DNA of 64,000 bases from Lepidodermella squamata (taxonomy: Eukaryota > Gastrotricha). How positions within the stretch are numbered: the first letter of the stretch is position 1; each line of letters opens with the position of its first letter. A model generated the notes under the pieces. That model ran no database searches and was not told the origin of the DNA. It was given only the letters and a program-made list of their open reading frames with translations. A program made the translations under genes and the position numbers. Where the stretch lies: the NCBI GenBank assembly GCA_047495785.1, contig JBLDXI010000020.1, forward strand, positions 1,054,001 through 1,118,000, read 5' to 3'. Below are positions 13,092 to 23,382 of the stretch, in pieces.

Positions 13092-13805
13092 GCCGTTTGA
13101 TTTTTCTGGAGTAAAACCCTGCTTAGAAAGCACTGTGCCCAGAAAGCAGCCGCTTTCTAAGCAGCTAGTCGTTGCGGCAGTGTGCATGGAAAACACTGCT
13201 TTCTAAGCAAAATGCTTGCCAAGCAGTACAAGTGCTTTCCAAGCACTGCTGTCTAAGCAATGCGCGCTAACACCGCTTTCTATACAAATTTATCTTTTCA
13301 AGTCATCAAATCTGACTTTTTAGGCATTAAATCAGTCAATACCTCTGTCTTTGACCGTTTGCAATCGAAAAAAAATTAAAAGGCAGCAGTTTGAGACCAC
13401 CGCGGTTTATTGATATCATTTCTGCAGCAATTTAAGCTTTGATTTCATTGGCCAACCATTGTCAGTTGCGGAACTGACAATCCTGACAAACACATCGGCG
13501 TATCGGAGACTCAAATTAGAACATCTACATATTTAATTGGACCAATTAGGGATTAGAAGCATGAAAAAGCATGAAAATCCCGATTTAATGACGTAAAAAG
13601 CTAAAAATTTGTATAGAAAGCGATGTTAGCGTGCACTGCTTAGACAGCAGTGCTTGGAAAGCACTTGTAGTGCTTGGCAAGCATTTTGCTTAGAAAGGCA
13701 GTGTTTTCCATGCACACTGCCGTAACGACTAGCTGCTTAGAAAGCGGCTGCTTTCTGGGCACAGTGCTTTCTAAGCAGGGTTTTACTCCAGGAAAATCAA
13801 ACGGC
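13092..13805. mobile_element. Foldback element with ~200-bp inverted arms
   Basis: The left arm (13092-13291) and right arm (13605-13805) are near-identical inverted repeats around a 313-nt spacer. Within each arm the 12-mer GCTTTCTAAGCA and its complement recur, so each arm is itself made of short palindromic units. The spacer contains a small perfect hairpin (GTCAGTT-GCG-AACTGAC type, near 13461). No transposase is present. It sits about 250 bp past the mosaic gene and just downstream of the receptor gene that ends at 14025. The rest of 12836-14024 holds nothing else that I recognise. Confidence 0.85.
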
Positions 13806-14024
13806 GAAAAAAGCAGCACGTGAACAGATTCGTATAACTGCATGAATATATAGCAAAATGACATTATGATGCTGGATACTGACTAAATTGCAATGATGAT
13901 GATGATCGAGGAAAGAATCTTATAGACACAGCTATTTGTTTATATTTGACATTTGACGAAGTGCGTTTTAATAATAACAAGGTGAAGAATAAATAAAATA
14001 AAAATAAGAAATCGAGTGTTGTTT

Positions 14025-16361
14025 TTATGCGATGAAAACAACTGAACTCGAGGCCGAATACAATAATTGGCCGCAAGCGAGTACAAACACCTGAATGCAT
14101 GGCAATTCCGACCCAGACAAGACAACCATGATGAGAATAATTGCCAAAAACAGTGAAAACGTGAAAATAATAGCTAATTTCAGCAATTTACATTCCGCCG
14201 TCAACTGCTGAGGAACTTCGAGATTTCGCAAGCCAAATGCGCAGAAAGCCGAGAAAAGCAATAATACAGCATTGATGGCAAGAATTGCTGCTAGCCAATA
14301 TGTGGAATTCGCGGAACCACAGGAATCAAAAGCTGTGTCGAAATACTCGTCGAGAAGCTCGTCAAAAGATACCTCTGAAGTATGGATGCTAAGCATCGGC
14401 GTATCGACTGAGAGCCAAACAGCCACTAGAACCGTGACCGTAACGATTATCACGAAAGTAACCAAGTTTAAAGCGTATTTATTGCGCCTAGTCATCAGCA
14501 TTGTCTGTGGGACGATCTCAGACATTCCTCCAACTAACGACGCCCTTCGTGATAAGACGGTTGATCGGGATTTAACTGAGGCCTTGCTGTTGTTAGTTGA
14601 TGATAAGCCCTTGCGCTTTTTCTGATCAAGTCCCATTAGCTTGTAGTAGCTGAAAACAGTGGCTAGGATGACAACGTTGACCAGGGTGATGCCCAAAGAT
14701 GGAAGAGCTGGCCTCATTCTACATTCAAGTTCTGCGAAGTAATCTCTTCCAACAATAAGGACAACAGCTGAAGTATCCATGGCCAAACCTCCGACAAATA
14801 AAAGGAATTTCTGCGTGGAGTCAAAATAAGAGGCGACGGTTGTAATCTTGATTTCCGACCTAATAACGGACACTATTTTCGCTATGATGCTCGCGGTTGA
14901 GGTAGCAATCACTGTTCCAAATAGAGCTGATCCACATTTAGATACTCGGTGCGTTACCCCGGAGAGATCTTTAGGAGGGGTTCCCAATGGTGTGTACCAA
15001 ACTATATTATCCATCTTAGCAATATTGTATCCATAAACCAAGTTAGAATCATTAGAGCCACCTTCCTCAGATTTAGTCATTTTGTATGCAAGTCGGAGTT
15101 TGTCGTCCACAAGTTGACCTATCCAAAGCTTCTCAGTCAGATCGCCTTCGAAGGTGAACTGATATCTGCCTGTTCTCAGCCCCATGAAGTCGACTTTTCG
15201 GGCCGAAATATTTGCGACTTTCGCTACAAGCTCTCGGTTATTTCGAAAATCAACCAGAGATTTGTTGTAGCGGCTTTGCAGCGTTTCTTCAGTTTTGTTC
15301 AACGTAAGAATAGCTGCCGAAATCGTGTCGAAGCAGGTGAAGCGGAAGTCGTGATCAACCAGCTTTTGACCTCCTGTTAAATCGTTGAATAAGGCCTCGA
15401 ACTCGTTGTAGCTGTACGCAAAACTAGGAGCACTCGGATCGACAGCGAAACGTTGAATTGCAGTTCCTGTATGGAAAACGCTTCTAAGTTGCCACTTCAA
15501 AATGTCTCGATTGCAGCCAGGGGGTATCGGCAGCCTTGGGGCGTCGGATGGGAACATGCAGTTGAAAGATAGGAAGATGAATACGTAGTAAGGAGCCCTT
15601 ATCCCAGCTTCATAGGCCAAACAAAGAAACTTAACACAAAGGGGTAGTTGCACGATAGAAATTCCTATTACTCTTGTCCGAGTTGCCAGTAACATTTTCA
15701 TCGTATCCATCGTTATGTCGTATTCATTAGCATAAAGAAGAACGTCCACATCCATTTTGCCGGCGAAGTCTTGCATGAGTTTACCCATCAAATTTTCATT
15801 CGGATTATTCGCGTTCGTGACGATGGACATTTCTTTCCATTTCCCGATATACTTGACGAACACTATGCCAGCCAGTGCCGAAATATCTGTTGGCCCAGAT
15901 CCGGGAAACAACGCCGAAAATAGCTTAGCCCGCCTCGCCATAATGTAAGCACCGGTGCATTGCTCTGAAAATTGAGTCAGCCCCAGGAATCTAGCTGTTA
16001 AGGATGAGACATGGCAAGCTATTGTTGGTCCCAAAATAACAGGCGAAGGGTAGAAATTGTCTACCGAATTCTCAATGCGATTTTGGTTGTATTTGATGAG
16101 AGCGGCGTTAGACAGAAGAGCGTTTGGACCTTCGTTCGCATGTTCGAGAACTAGTCGATACCCTGGTAGAAGATCATCGCGAGAATTGACGTAGTCGACC
16201 ATTATTCGAAAGGTTGCTTCACAGGCGGGCCACGTCGTACTTCCCTTCTCGTCGAATGGGAATAGAGTTAACATCGACAGATTCGCCTTGATGAGTTTAG
16301 CATGAGACCGATCGGCTGTTAGTTGAATGATCGCTATCAGTAGGAAGCGGACTGCTTTCAT
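14025..16361 (-). CDS. GABA-B-like class C GPCR, subfamily A
   Basis: Single-exon receptor of about 778 aa. I chose the inner ATG at 16361 because it starts a clean signal peptide (MKAVRFLLIAIIQL); an ATG at 16388 would add nine residues. A type-1 periplasmic-binding-like ectodomain spans about 30-450. A juxtamembrane stretch then reads W-x-x-x-x-G-x-PPKDLS, matching the GABA-B family W..G..PP.D hallmark. Seven hydrophobic segments follow, with a Ser/Arg-rich intracellular loop. The coding region ends almost at TM7, so there is no tail and none of the coiled coil that vertebrate GABA-B subunits use to dimerise. The closest relatives in the window are the genes at 17187 and 19620. The ligand is unknown. 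It is divergent enough that GABA binding should not be assumed. Confidence 0.85.
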   Translation of the reverse strand: MKAVRFLLIAIIQLTADRSHAKLIKANLSMLTLFPFDEKGSTTWPACEATFRIMVDYVNSRDDLLPGYRLVLEHANEGPNALLSNAALIKYNQNRIENSVDNFYPSPVILGPTIACHVSSLTARFLGLTQFSEQCTGAYIMARRAKLFSALFPGSGPTDISALAGIVFVKYIGKWKEMSIVTNANNPNENLMGKLMQDFAGKMDVDVLLYANEYDITMDTMKMLLATRTRVIGISIVQLPLCVKFLCLAYEAGIRAPYYVFIFLSFNCMFPSDAPRLPIPPGCNRDILKWQLRSVFHTGTAIQRFAVDPSAPSFAYSYNEFEALFNDLTGGQKLVDHDFRFTCFDTISAAILTLNKTEETLQSRYNKSLVDFRNNRELVAKVANISARKVDFMGLRTGRYQFTFEGDLTEKLWIGQLVDDKLRLAYKMTKSEEGGSNDSNLVYGYNIAKMDNIVWYTPLGTPPKDLSGVTHRVSKCGSALFGTVIATSTASIIAKIVSVIRSEIKITTVASYFDSTQKFLLFVGGLAMDTSAVVLIVGRDYFAELECRMRPALPSLGITLVNVVILATVFSYYKLMGLDQKKRKGLSSTNNSKASVKSRSTVLSRRASLVGGMSEIVPQTMLMTRRNKYALNLVTFVIIVTVTVLVAVWLSVDTPMLSIHTSEVSFDELLDEYFDTAFDSCGSANSTYWLAAILAINAVLLLFSAFCAFGLRNLEVPQQLTAECKLLKLAIIFTFSLFLAIILIMVVLSGSELPCIQVFVLACGQLLYSASSSVVFIA

Positions 16362-17186
16362 TTTTAAAAATGGAGAAATGATCAACATGTACAGAAGATT
16401 GTCTCTAAAAATGCTTTATAATGAGCTAATTTGAAGCCATGAACATCGCGTTATCATCCAATTAGCGAGTATAAGTGTCACAGTTCGCGAGTGCGTTTCA
16501 GGCAATCAGGAAAAACATTTCTGTCTCCTTGTAAAAATCCCTTATAAACAGCGCGGATTTGTTTCGCATAAAGATTTTAATGGTGGTAATTATGCGCACC
16601 ATAGTTAATTTGGGCTGCGACTTAAAAAAGCCTCGAGCCTAATGATAAAAAACCTAGACCCTAATTTGAATCGATCACAAGTTCAAATTTAATGATCAGG
16701 ACAAAGGACAACACATTTTGTGTTTTGAACTTCTGGACATTCTTTGGGATACAACCAAGAGAAAAAATGTCTTCGCTTTGTAAACCGATTCTTCCATTAT
16801 CAAGTGAGCGATCTATAACTTTGCTTCATTATTTATCTTTAACCGCAGTTCAGTGAACTCACGACAGCGGAGGCTCTTTTTCGCTCAATATAACTTGCGG
16901 CATTTGGAGATCGTGCAATTTGCAGTGTTTCAAATTGCCTGTATTCTCCCTGCACTTTGCAGCATGTGCGAAGTAAATCAATTCAAGTTGTGATTCCACC
17001 TAGCATGCGCTTTCAACCTCGAGGTGCTTCCGTCTGTAACTTATTTTTAAATATGCGCGTAGCACAAAGCAAGGCAATGAAAAGCGGAGAGGCGCGCCTT
17101 CCTGTTATTCACTGACAAAAACATTCAGCTGATAGCCTGCAACAAAAGCTAAACACTCATTGTGTCGAAAAAATTATTTCCGCGTT
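16362..17186. other. Intergenic region between divergent receptor genes
   Basis: These 825 bp separate the start codons of two head-to-head class C receptor genes and presumably carry both promoters. I see no further gene or clear repeat. An acceptor-like CATTCAG precedes CTGATAGC at about 17130, upstream of the plus-strand gene. Confidence 0.4.
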
Positions 17187-19562
17187 ATGAATCACTTGAA
17201 TCTTGTCCTGTTGACATTGCTTAGCTTCTCTTCGACACAAGCCAGCAAGTCGAAGACCTTATCAATTCTTACCTTTCTGAATGTGGACAATAAGGGACAG
17301 ACAACCATGCCGAGTTGCGAGGCAGCTATAAGATACGTGGCTGATTACGCCAACTCTGCTCCTGAATTTTTGCCAAACTACAAAATTCAACTTCAAGTTG
17401 AAAATGAGGGAGCGGGAGCTGCAATGTCCAACTACGGCCTGATGAAATTCTACAGAGCTCCACTGAATGCTACCTTCAAGTCTCCCGTCGTTTTCGGACC
17501 AACTGTATCTTGCAACAACGTCGCCTTAGCACTGAAACACCTTCATTTTACGCATTTTTCACCCCAGTGTGCCGGGGCTTTACTCGTGAGGCAGAAGAAA
17601 CTGTACTCGGATCTGTACACGGTCCAAGTCGCGGCTGAAACCAATGTCGTGGCAGGCTTATGGTTCTTGAAGTCAGTTGGTAACTGGAAACAAATTGCGA
17701 TATTGACAAACGCTAATAACGCCAACGAGTACTTAATTGCGCAACACCTGCTCTCCGCAGCGATTGAGGACGGTATATCAGTTTTGGCCTATGTGAGTGC
17801 TTACGACATTACCATGGAGACAGCCGTTGCGCTGAAAGAATCAAACGCTAGAGTGATTCAGATGGTCATGGTGTCTGGACCGCCTTGCGCTAGGTTTCTT
17901 TGTTTTGCGCACATGGCTGGAATGCGTCCTCCGTATTACGTGTTCGTCAACCTGTTATGGTGCGCCTTTAACGTTGAAAGTCCTTCATTGGCCCTCCCGG
18001 ACGGTTGTACAAAGGAAATCCTTTACGAACAGCTAAGCATCATGTTCTTCTCGGGGACATTTGCTAACCCAGTCAATACGTCACTTCCACCGACAACACT
18101 AGGCTATAGTCTTAGTGATTTTGAGAAACATATGAACCTCAATGGGAAAGGCCCAGATTTCTCGAATCGGCACCTTTGCCACGATGCGATGTTAGCAGCT
18201 GTTGTTAACCTCGACAGAACCGAGCGAATTTTGCTGTTGAAATTCAACAAGACACTCTCAGATTTCACAGAAGAGCCGGAGTTTGTTTCGTCGATTGTCA
18301 GATCGGTTTCACAAAACACAGACTTTAACGGTCTGAGGATCGGAAGGCTAAGTTTCACCGAGCTAGGAAATGTCGCTGGGGATGATAGGTATTTCGCTCA
18401 GATGACTGCGTCCGATCCAAGAGTAATTGCGAGGCTGACGAGAAAGCCACTAAATGTATCAGACGATGGTATCTCCTACAACATTAGTGATTACGAACTT
18501 ATTCCAATCAGTTACCCTGTCTGGTCCACGAATGGAAACAGGCCACCGAAAGACCTCTCAGCTATTACGATTATCACGGAGCAATGCTCTCTAGCTTTTG
18601 CGATCACGATTAGCTCAGCAATCTTCATACTTTTCGTAATTCAAATCGCTCTCGCGATCAGAAATCTGAACAGAGGTCCAGGGACTAAAGCCGCAATAGT
18701 TTTCGGATGCATCTTGCAAGAAGCTTCGTCTCTAACATTGGTAACCGGAAGCAATTGGTTCCCCTCTGTTGAATGCTTCTTGCGTCTGTTTCTCAGTGGA
18801 TATGGCTTGGTCTTGCTAAATGGAGCAACCATCTACCTGAGTCTTAATATCTTTAAAGCTACAGGCCAAATGAAGCCGAAGGCAGTAAGGTTCAATGCAT
18901 CCGCACGTCTGAGACAATTTTCGTCAACATCGCACCATTCCAGCTCGGTCAGTGTAACCCGGGAAAACGCGACTTTCCGCAGAACTCGATCCTCACTAGG
19001 CATTTTAAAATCGACCAACATGGTTACACTGACTTCGATAATAATCATTATACATGTAATTGCGGTGATCGGCTGGGTAGGAGGAGATAGCCCGAAGTTA
19101 CTGACTTCTGATACGGATAGCTTTTTCGACCCTTCTGTCGACAGTTATGTGGTTCTGCGAAGGATCAACTGTGTCCTTTCTAATCAAGCAATATGGCTTG
19201 GAATTCTCGTACCCTCACAGTGCTTGGCTCTACTAATTTCACTGCTACTTATCAACAGTGTGAAGCATCTGAAACTCCCTCAATCTCTAAAGTTTGAATT
19301 GAAGTGGGTTCGTTTAACAGCTACGAATCAAGCAATCCTTCTGGTTGCTACTACTTTGATAATGCTCATTGTCTCTCAATCCCCTCAATATTGCATTCAA
19401 ATGACAGTTTTATCGGCCTGTCAGCTGGTTTATTCAGCATCTACCAGTTTCATTTTACTCTTGCCAAGACTTGAGGAGAAACGACATATTGGAGAGAGGT
19501 TAACCGACTCTACAGGAGCAACATCACATTTGTTTAGAATGAGAAGAACAGAAGCTTTGTAA
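17187..19562 (+). CDS. GABA-B-like class C GPCR, subfamily A
   Basis: Single-exon receptor of about 791 aa. The start at 17187 opens a signal peptide (MNHLNLVLLTLLSF); upstream in-frame sequence has no ATG. The ectodomain shares with its neighbours the Cys pair around GPTVSCN, the segment TNANNANEYL, and the family juxtamembrane motif PVWSTNGNRPPKDLS just before TM1. It has a Ser/Thr/Arg-rich loop in the 7TM region and a charged cytoplasmic tail of about 40 residues (PRLEEKRHIGERL onward), longer than in its relatives but without an obvious coiled coil. Its 3' end faces that of the next receptor across only 57 bp. Confidence 0.85.
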   Translation: MNHLNLVLLTLLSFSSTQASKSKTLSILTFLNVDNKGQTTMPSCEAAIRYVADYANSAPEFLPNYKIQLQVENEGAGAAMSNYGLMKFYRAPLNATFKSPVVFGPTVSCNNVALALKHLHFTHFSPQCAGALLVRQKKLYSDLYTVQVAAETNVVAGLWFLKSVGNWKQIAILTNANNANEYLIAQHLLSAAIEDGISVLAYVSAYDITMETAVALKESNARVIQMVMVSGPPCARFLCFAHMAGMRPPYYVFVNLLWCAFNVESPSLALPDGCTKEILYEQLSIMFFSGTFANPVNTSLPPTTLGYSLSDFEKHMNLNGKGPDFSNRHLCHDAMLAAVVNLDRTERILLLKFNKTLSDFTEEPEFVSSIVRSVSQNTDFNGLRIGRLSFTELGNVAGDDRYFAQMTASDPRVIARLTRKPLNVSDDGISYNISDYELIPISYPVWSTNGNRPPKDLSAITIITEQCSLAFAITISSAIFILFVIQIALAIRNLNRGPGTKAAIVFGCILQEASSLTLVTGSNWFPSVECFLRLFLSGYGLVLLNGATIYLSLNIFKATGQMKPKAVRFNASARLRQFSSTSHHSSSVSVTRENATFRRTRSSLGILKSTNMVTLTSIIIIIHVIAVIGWVGGDSPKLLTSDTDSFFDPSVDSYVVLRRINCVLSNQAIWLGILVPSQCLALLISLLLINSVKHLKLPQSLKFELKWVRLTATNQAILLVATTLIMLIVSQSPQYCIQMTVLSACQLVYSASTSFILLLPRLEEKRHIGERLTDSTGATSHLFRMRRTEAL

Positions 19563-19619
19563 AATGTAAAAGATGATGGGAAAGTGATAAAGTTAATCAT
19601 TACAGTAGGGTTTGAAGTG

Positions 19620-21988
19620 TTAGTTTAAGTGCATCATTAGAGCCATGAATATTCCGAAGGAGTAAATCAGCTGACCGAAAGACATTACGATGCTCTGAAT
19701 ACAAGCGACTTGTGACGATGACATAACTATGATTACTAGACAAACGCCTGCTAAGCACGAAACACCTCCGAAAGCCGCAAAACTCAGTCGCTTACGTTCT
19801 TCTCGCAATGAGACTTGTAGGCGAAGTTTCCTTGCTCCATAAGCACAATATGAAGCTGAAAGGAGTAGCAAGAAATTCAGGGCCAGGAATGGGGTTAGCC
19901 AATAGGCGAAATAGGAGCATGCACAAGTTCTGGTAGACGTGATGTAGTACTCATCCTGTTGGTCATCATATGCAACTGGCGAAGATTTTACCTCTACCTC
20001 CAATGAATCTGTGGCGAGCCAGAAAGCAAGAATTATGACTACCATCAAAGTTACTACAATCATGCCGATTCGCATGAACGATTTCTTTCTCTGGAATGCT
20101 AGTTTTTCGTCTCCTTGGTTCCTGATACTGACTGAAATCGACCTGGCTTTGCTTGATAATCGCGGCAGACTAAAGCGACTTGCTATTATGGGTTCATGAT
20201 AATTGCTCTTCCTCGACTCGGAATCACTTTTCTCGTTACTGTTAATTGACTTTTTCGCCTCGCTCATTCGCGGCTGTTCCATGAATTTGTAATAGCTGAA
20301 CATATTAGCGAGAATCACGCAATTTATCAAAGTAATACCGATTGTGGGTAGTACTGGGCGGATTTGACACTCGAATTTCGGGAAGTAGTCACTGCCCACC
20401 AAAATTAATACAGCAGAAGCGTTAACCATGAAACATCCGATGAATAACATGCATTTTTGCACTCTATCGAAGTAGGATTTCCTCTGTTGATGTAATTTGA
20501 TCGCCTTGATGAAGAATATGATATCAACAGTGAGAGTAGTAAAAGATAAGATGGCTGAGACTCCGATTGAGGTCAAACCACATGTCGCAAGACGGTGAGA
20601 AATTGCCGATAAATCTTTAGGCGGATTCCCCAACCTCGTCGACCAAACAATTTCAGCCAGTTTTGTTACTTTGTAGCCGTACATCGTATCAGGATCGTTG
20701 CCCTTAGATTCGTCCATCCTGTACAGCAGCCTTAGTTTATCATCCACAACTTGCCCGATCCATAGCTTTTCAGTCAAGTCACCCTCTGAAGAGTAAAAGT
20801 ACCTTCCCATTCTCAGCCCGATGAAATCTACAGACATGGCTGATTGATTAGCAACTCGACCGACAAGTTCTGGGTCACTACGGAAATCAAGCAGAGATTT
20901 GTTATATTGTCCCTGAAGAATTGCTTCGGTTTTGTTCAGGGTTAGAATCGCGGCTGAAATAGTGTCGAAACAGGTGAAGCGAAAGTCGTAATCGACTGGC
21001 CGTTGAAAATTTGTGACCTCGTTAAATTTCGATTCGAATTCCGAATAATTGTACGCAAAACTGCTCGTATTTGCAGTAGCATCCAATCGATGGATGGCGG
21101 TTCCGGCGTAAAATACGCTTCTCAATTGCTCCCGAAGCATTTCCTGGCTACAACCAGGTGGGATAGGTAGATTCGGAGCGTCTGAAGTGAACAAACAGTT
21201 GAGAGATAAGTATAAGAACACGTAGAATGGCGCCCGAATTCCAGCTTCGTAAGCCTGGCACAAAAACTTGACACACATAGGAAGTTGGACGAACGCTAAT
21301 CCGATGACGCGAGTTCTTGTCGCAAGTAGTGATATCATCGTTTCCATAGTAACGTCGTATTCATTCGTGTATAGTAGAACGTCAACTTTCATTTTTATAG
21401 CATACTCGACCATCAAACTACCGATCAAGTATTCATTCGGATTGTTGGCGTTACCAACAACTGAGATTTCCTTCCATTTATTGACTTTTTTCACGAAAAC
21501 CATAGCCGACAAAGCGGCAATGACAGATGGGCCGGAACCTGGATAGAGGGCGGAAAACAGCTTTTTCCTCGATAAGATGTAAGCACCAGCGCATTGAATT
21601 GAAAATTGGGACATTCTAAGGTAGCGAACTGTCATCGAGGAGACGTGGCACGAGATGACTGGGCCTAACACTATCGGAGACGGGTATAAAGCGGTGTCCA
21701 CGCTTTCAACTCGATCGCGGTGGTATTTAACCAGGGCAGCGTTTGAAAGAACGGCGCCGGGTCCGTCGTTAGCTATTTCAGGGATCAAGCGATATCCCGG
21801 CAGCAAATCGTCACATTCACGTAGTCGATCATTATTCGAAACGTCGATTCACATGCTGGCCAGGTATTTTGTCCGCGTTGGTCCAGCGGGAAAAGAGTCA
21901 ATATCGAGAGGTTTGCCCGTATCGCTTTCCCTGAAATTAAGCCAAAGCTTTGACAAATCAGCATTAAAACTGCGAGTTTTACACTCAT
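19620..21988 (-). pseudogene. GABA-B-like class C GPCR, subfamily A, with apparent frameshift
   Basis: The reading frame from ATG 21988 (signal peptide MSVKLAVLMLICQSF) shifts at about 21811-21816, just after the residues IDYVN. From about 21806 a second frame continues with LLPGYRL through all seven membrane segments to a stop at 19620. Alignment by eye to the paralogue at 14025 indicates a net 4-nt loss at the junction, with no room for an intron. Everything downstream, including the NPPKDLS juxtamembrane motif, is intact. It is therefore either a very young pseudogene or allele, or an assembly or sequencing error. Apart from the shift it is closest to the 14025 gene. Confidence 0.75.
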
Positions 21989-23382
21989 TTTTTCTAATTC
22001 AAATTTTAAAAGTGGTCCAAAAAAGGATCTGCTGGAAAGGAGATTTCCTGTCAGTCGAAGGAGAGCATAAGCAACAGCGCAGACCGTAGGTTTAAACGTG
22101 CCTTTTCTGTAGTCAACTAATTATGAACTGACGTAAATGTGTTAAATGAAGCTGACTTTTTGGAAGAAAAAGTCACATGGTATTGAAGAGACGTCGAAAA
22201 TTGTCCACCATACAGGTTTCAACATGAGACGCTTTAGGTCAATTAGCCTGCCGCAACACGCAACCGTCGCAACACGTCACTTGTGATTATAAAAGCAATC
22301 AATATTTGCAGTACCAACAAAATTTATTAAATTTCCCTAACCCTTTAGCTACCACCCCGTGAGGAGTTAACACGGCAAGGTTTTGCAAAATTTGATGTTT
22401 TAGCCATACTGCGTGCAGATAATTCCACTAATTCCTGTTTTTTCAACTGATTATTTATAGGACCCGAGTGAAACGTTTCTAATCGAAGGACTTTTAATTG
22501 AACTTTTAATTAATAGAAAATGTATAAAATTGAATAAAAAATCAGCTAATTAATTTCCTTCCGCTCTGATGCAATGTCCTGACAGCCTGAATTCGCAAGT
22601 AAAAACGTGTGTGCAACCCGCCTCAAGCCCTCCGGACATTTAAATGTCGGGTCTAACAGAATATCTCATCAGCCCTGGGGACAATCCGGACTGACAAAAA
22701 TAGGGAGTGTCTGTGTTTAATCGGTGTCACTTGAACCGCAGTCGGCTCTACGATCCCTGTGGTAATATCGTAATATCGTATACCTAATATCGTAATATCG
22801 TATACCTTTCCACACTATTATAAGTTCATAGGTACTCACGCTGAAACTCGCCAAAACACGTATTATTGAAGGTTGAGAAGCGCTGTGTCCCAAGTTGTAA
22901 AATGTCGAAACGGATATGGACCCTGCCACCACTGCTGGGTTGCGAATATTTGCATCAGACATCAGCATATAGCTAGTTTTAAGATAGAGGTCCTACTACT
23001 GACTTATAAACGCCATGGGCGTCAGATGTTGTGATGAATCAGTATCGAGTGGTTGGAAGAGTAAACAAATCAGGTGATTTTCGATCGCTCATTATTGTTG
23101 AACGATTAATGACAATCAATAATTGTCTGCGGTACGAGATAGCTATTGAAATGAAGAACACATTGATTATTTTTCTTAAGTTGTACTGATTTGTACTGAT
23201 GAGATGGGGAAAATCGCTAAAACGCAACAAAGGAAATGCTGCCTTTTTTCTAGTTTAAACGAGAAAAAGCTGTTTATCGCATTTTTATCTCTTCACCGTC
23301 AAAAGTTGAACTGGCGTGCTGAAAAAATTGTAGCGGAAAATGTATCAGAATAACTTGTCTCAATTTTCTCAGCTGATATAAA
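21989..23382. other. Intergenic region with no recognised gene
   Basis: AT-rich sequence between a receptor gene and the first transporter gene. It contains one perfect 22-bp direct repeat (listed separately). An acceptor-like TTTTCTCAG ending at 23372 lies 10 nt before the transporter ATG. Confidence 0.4.
22763..22806. repeat. Two perfect tandem copies of a 22-bp unit
   Basis: The unit TAATATCGTAATATCGTATA plus CC occurs twice without mismatch (22763-22784 and 22785-22806). Each unit itself contains two TAATATCG halves. Confidence 0.9.
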
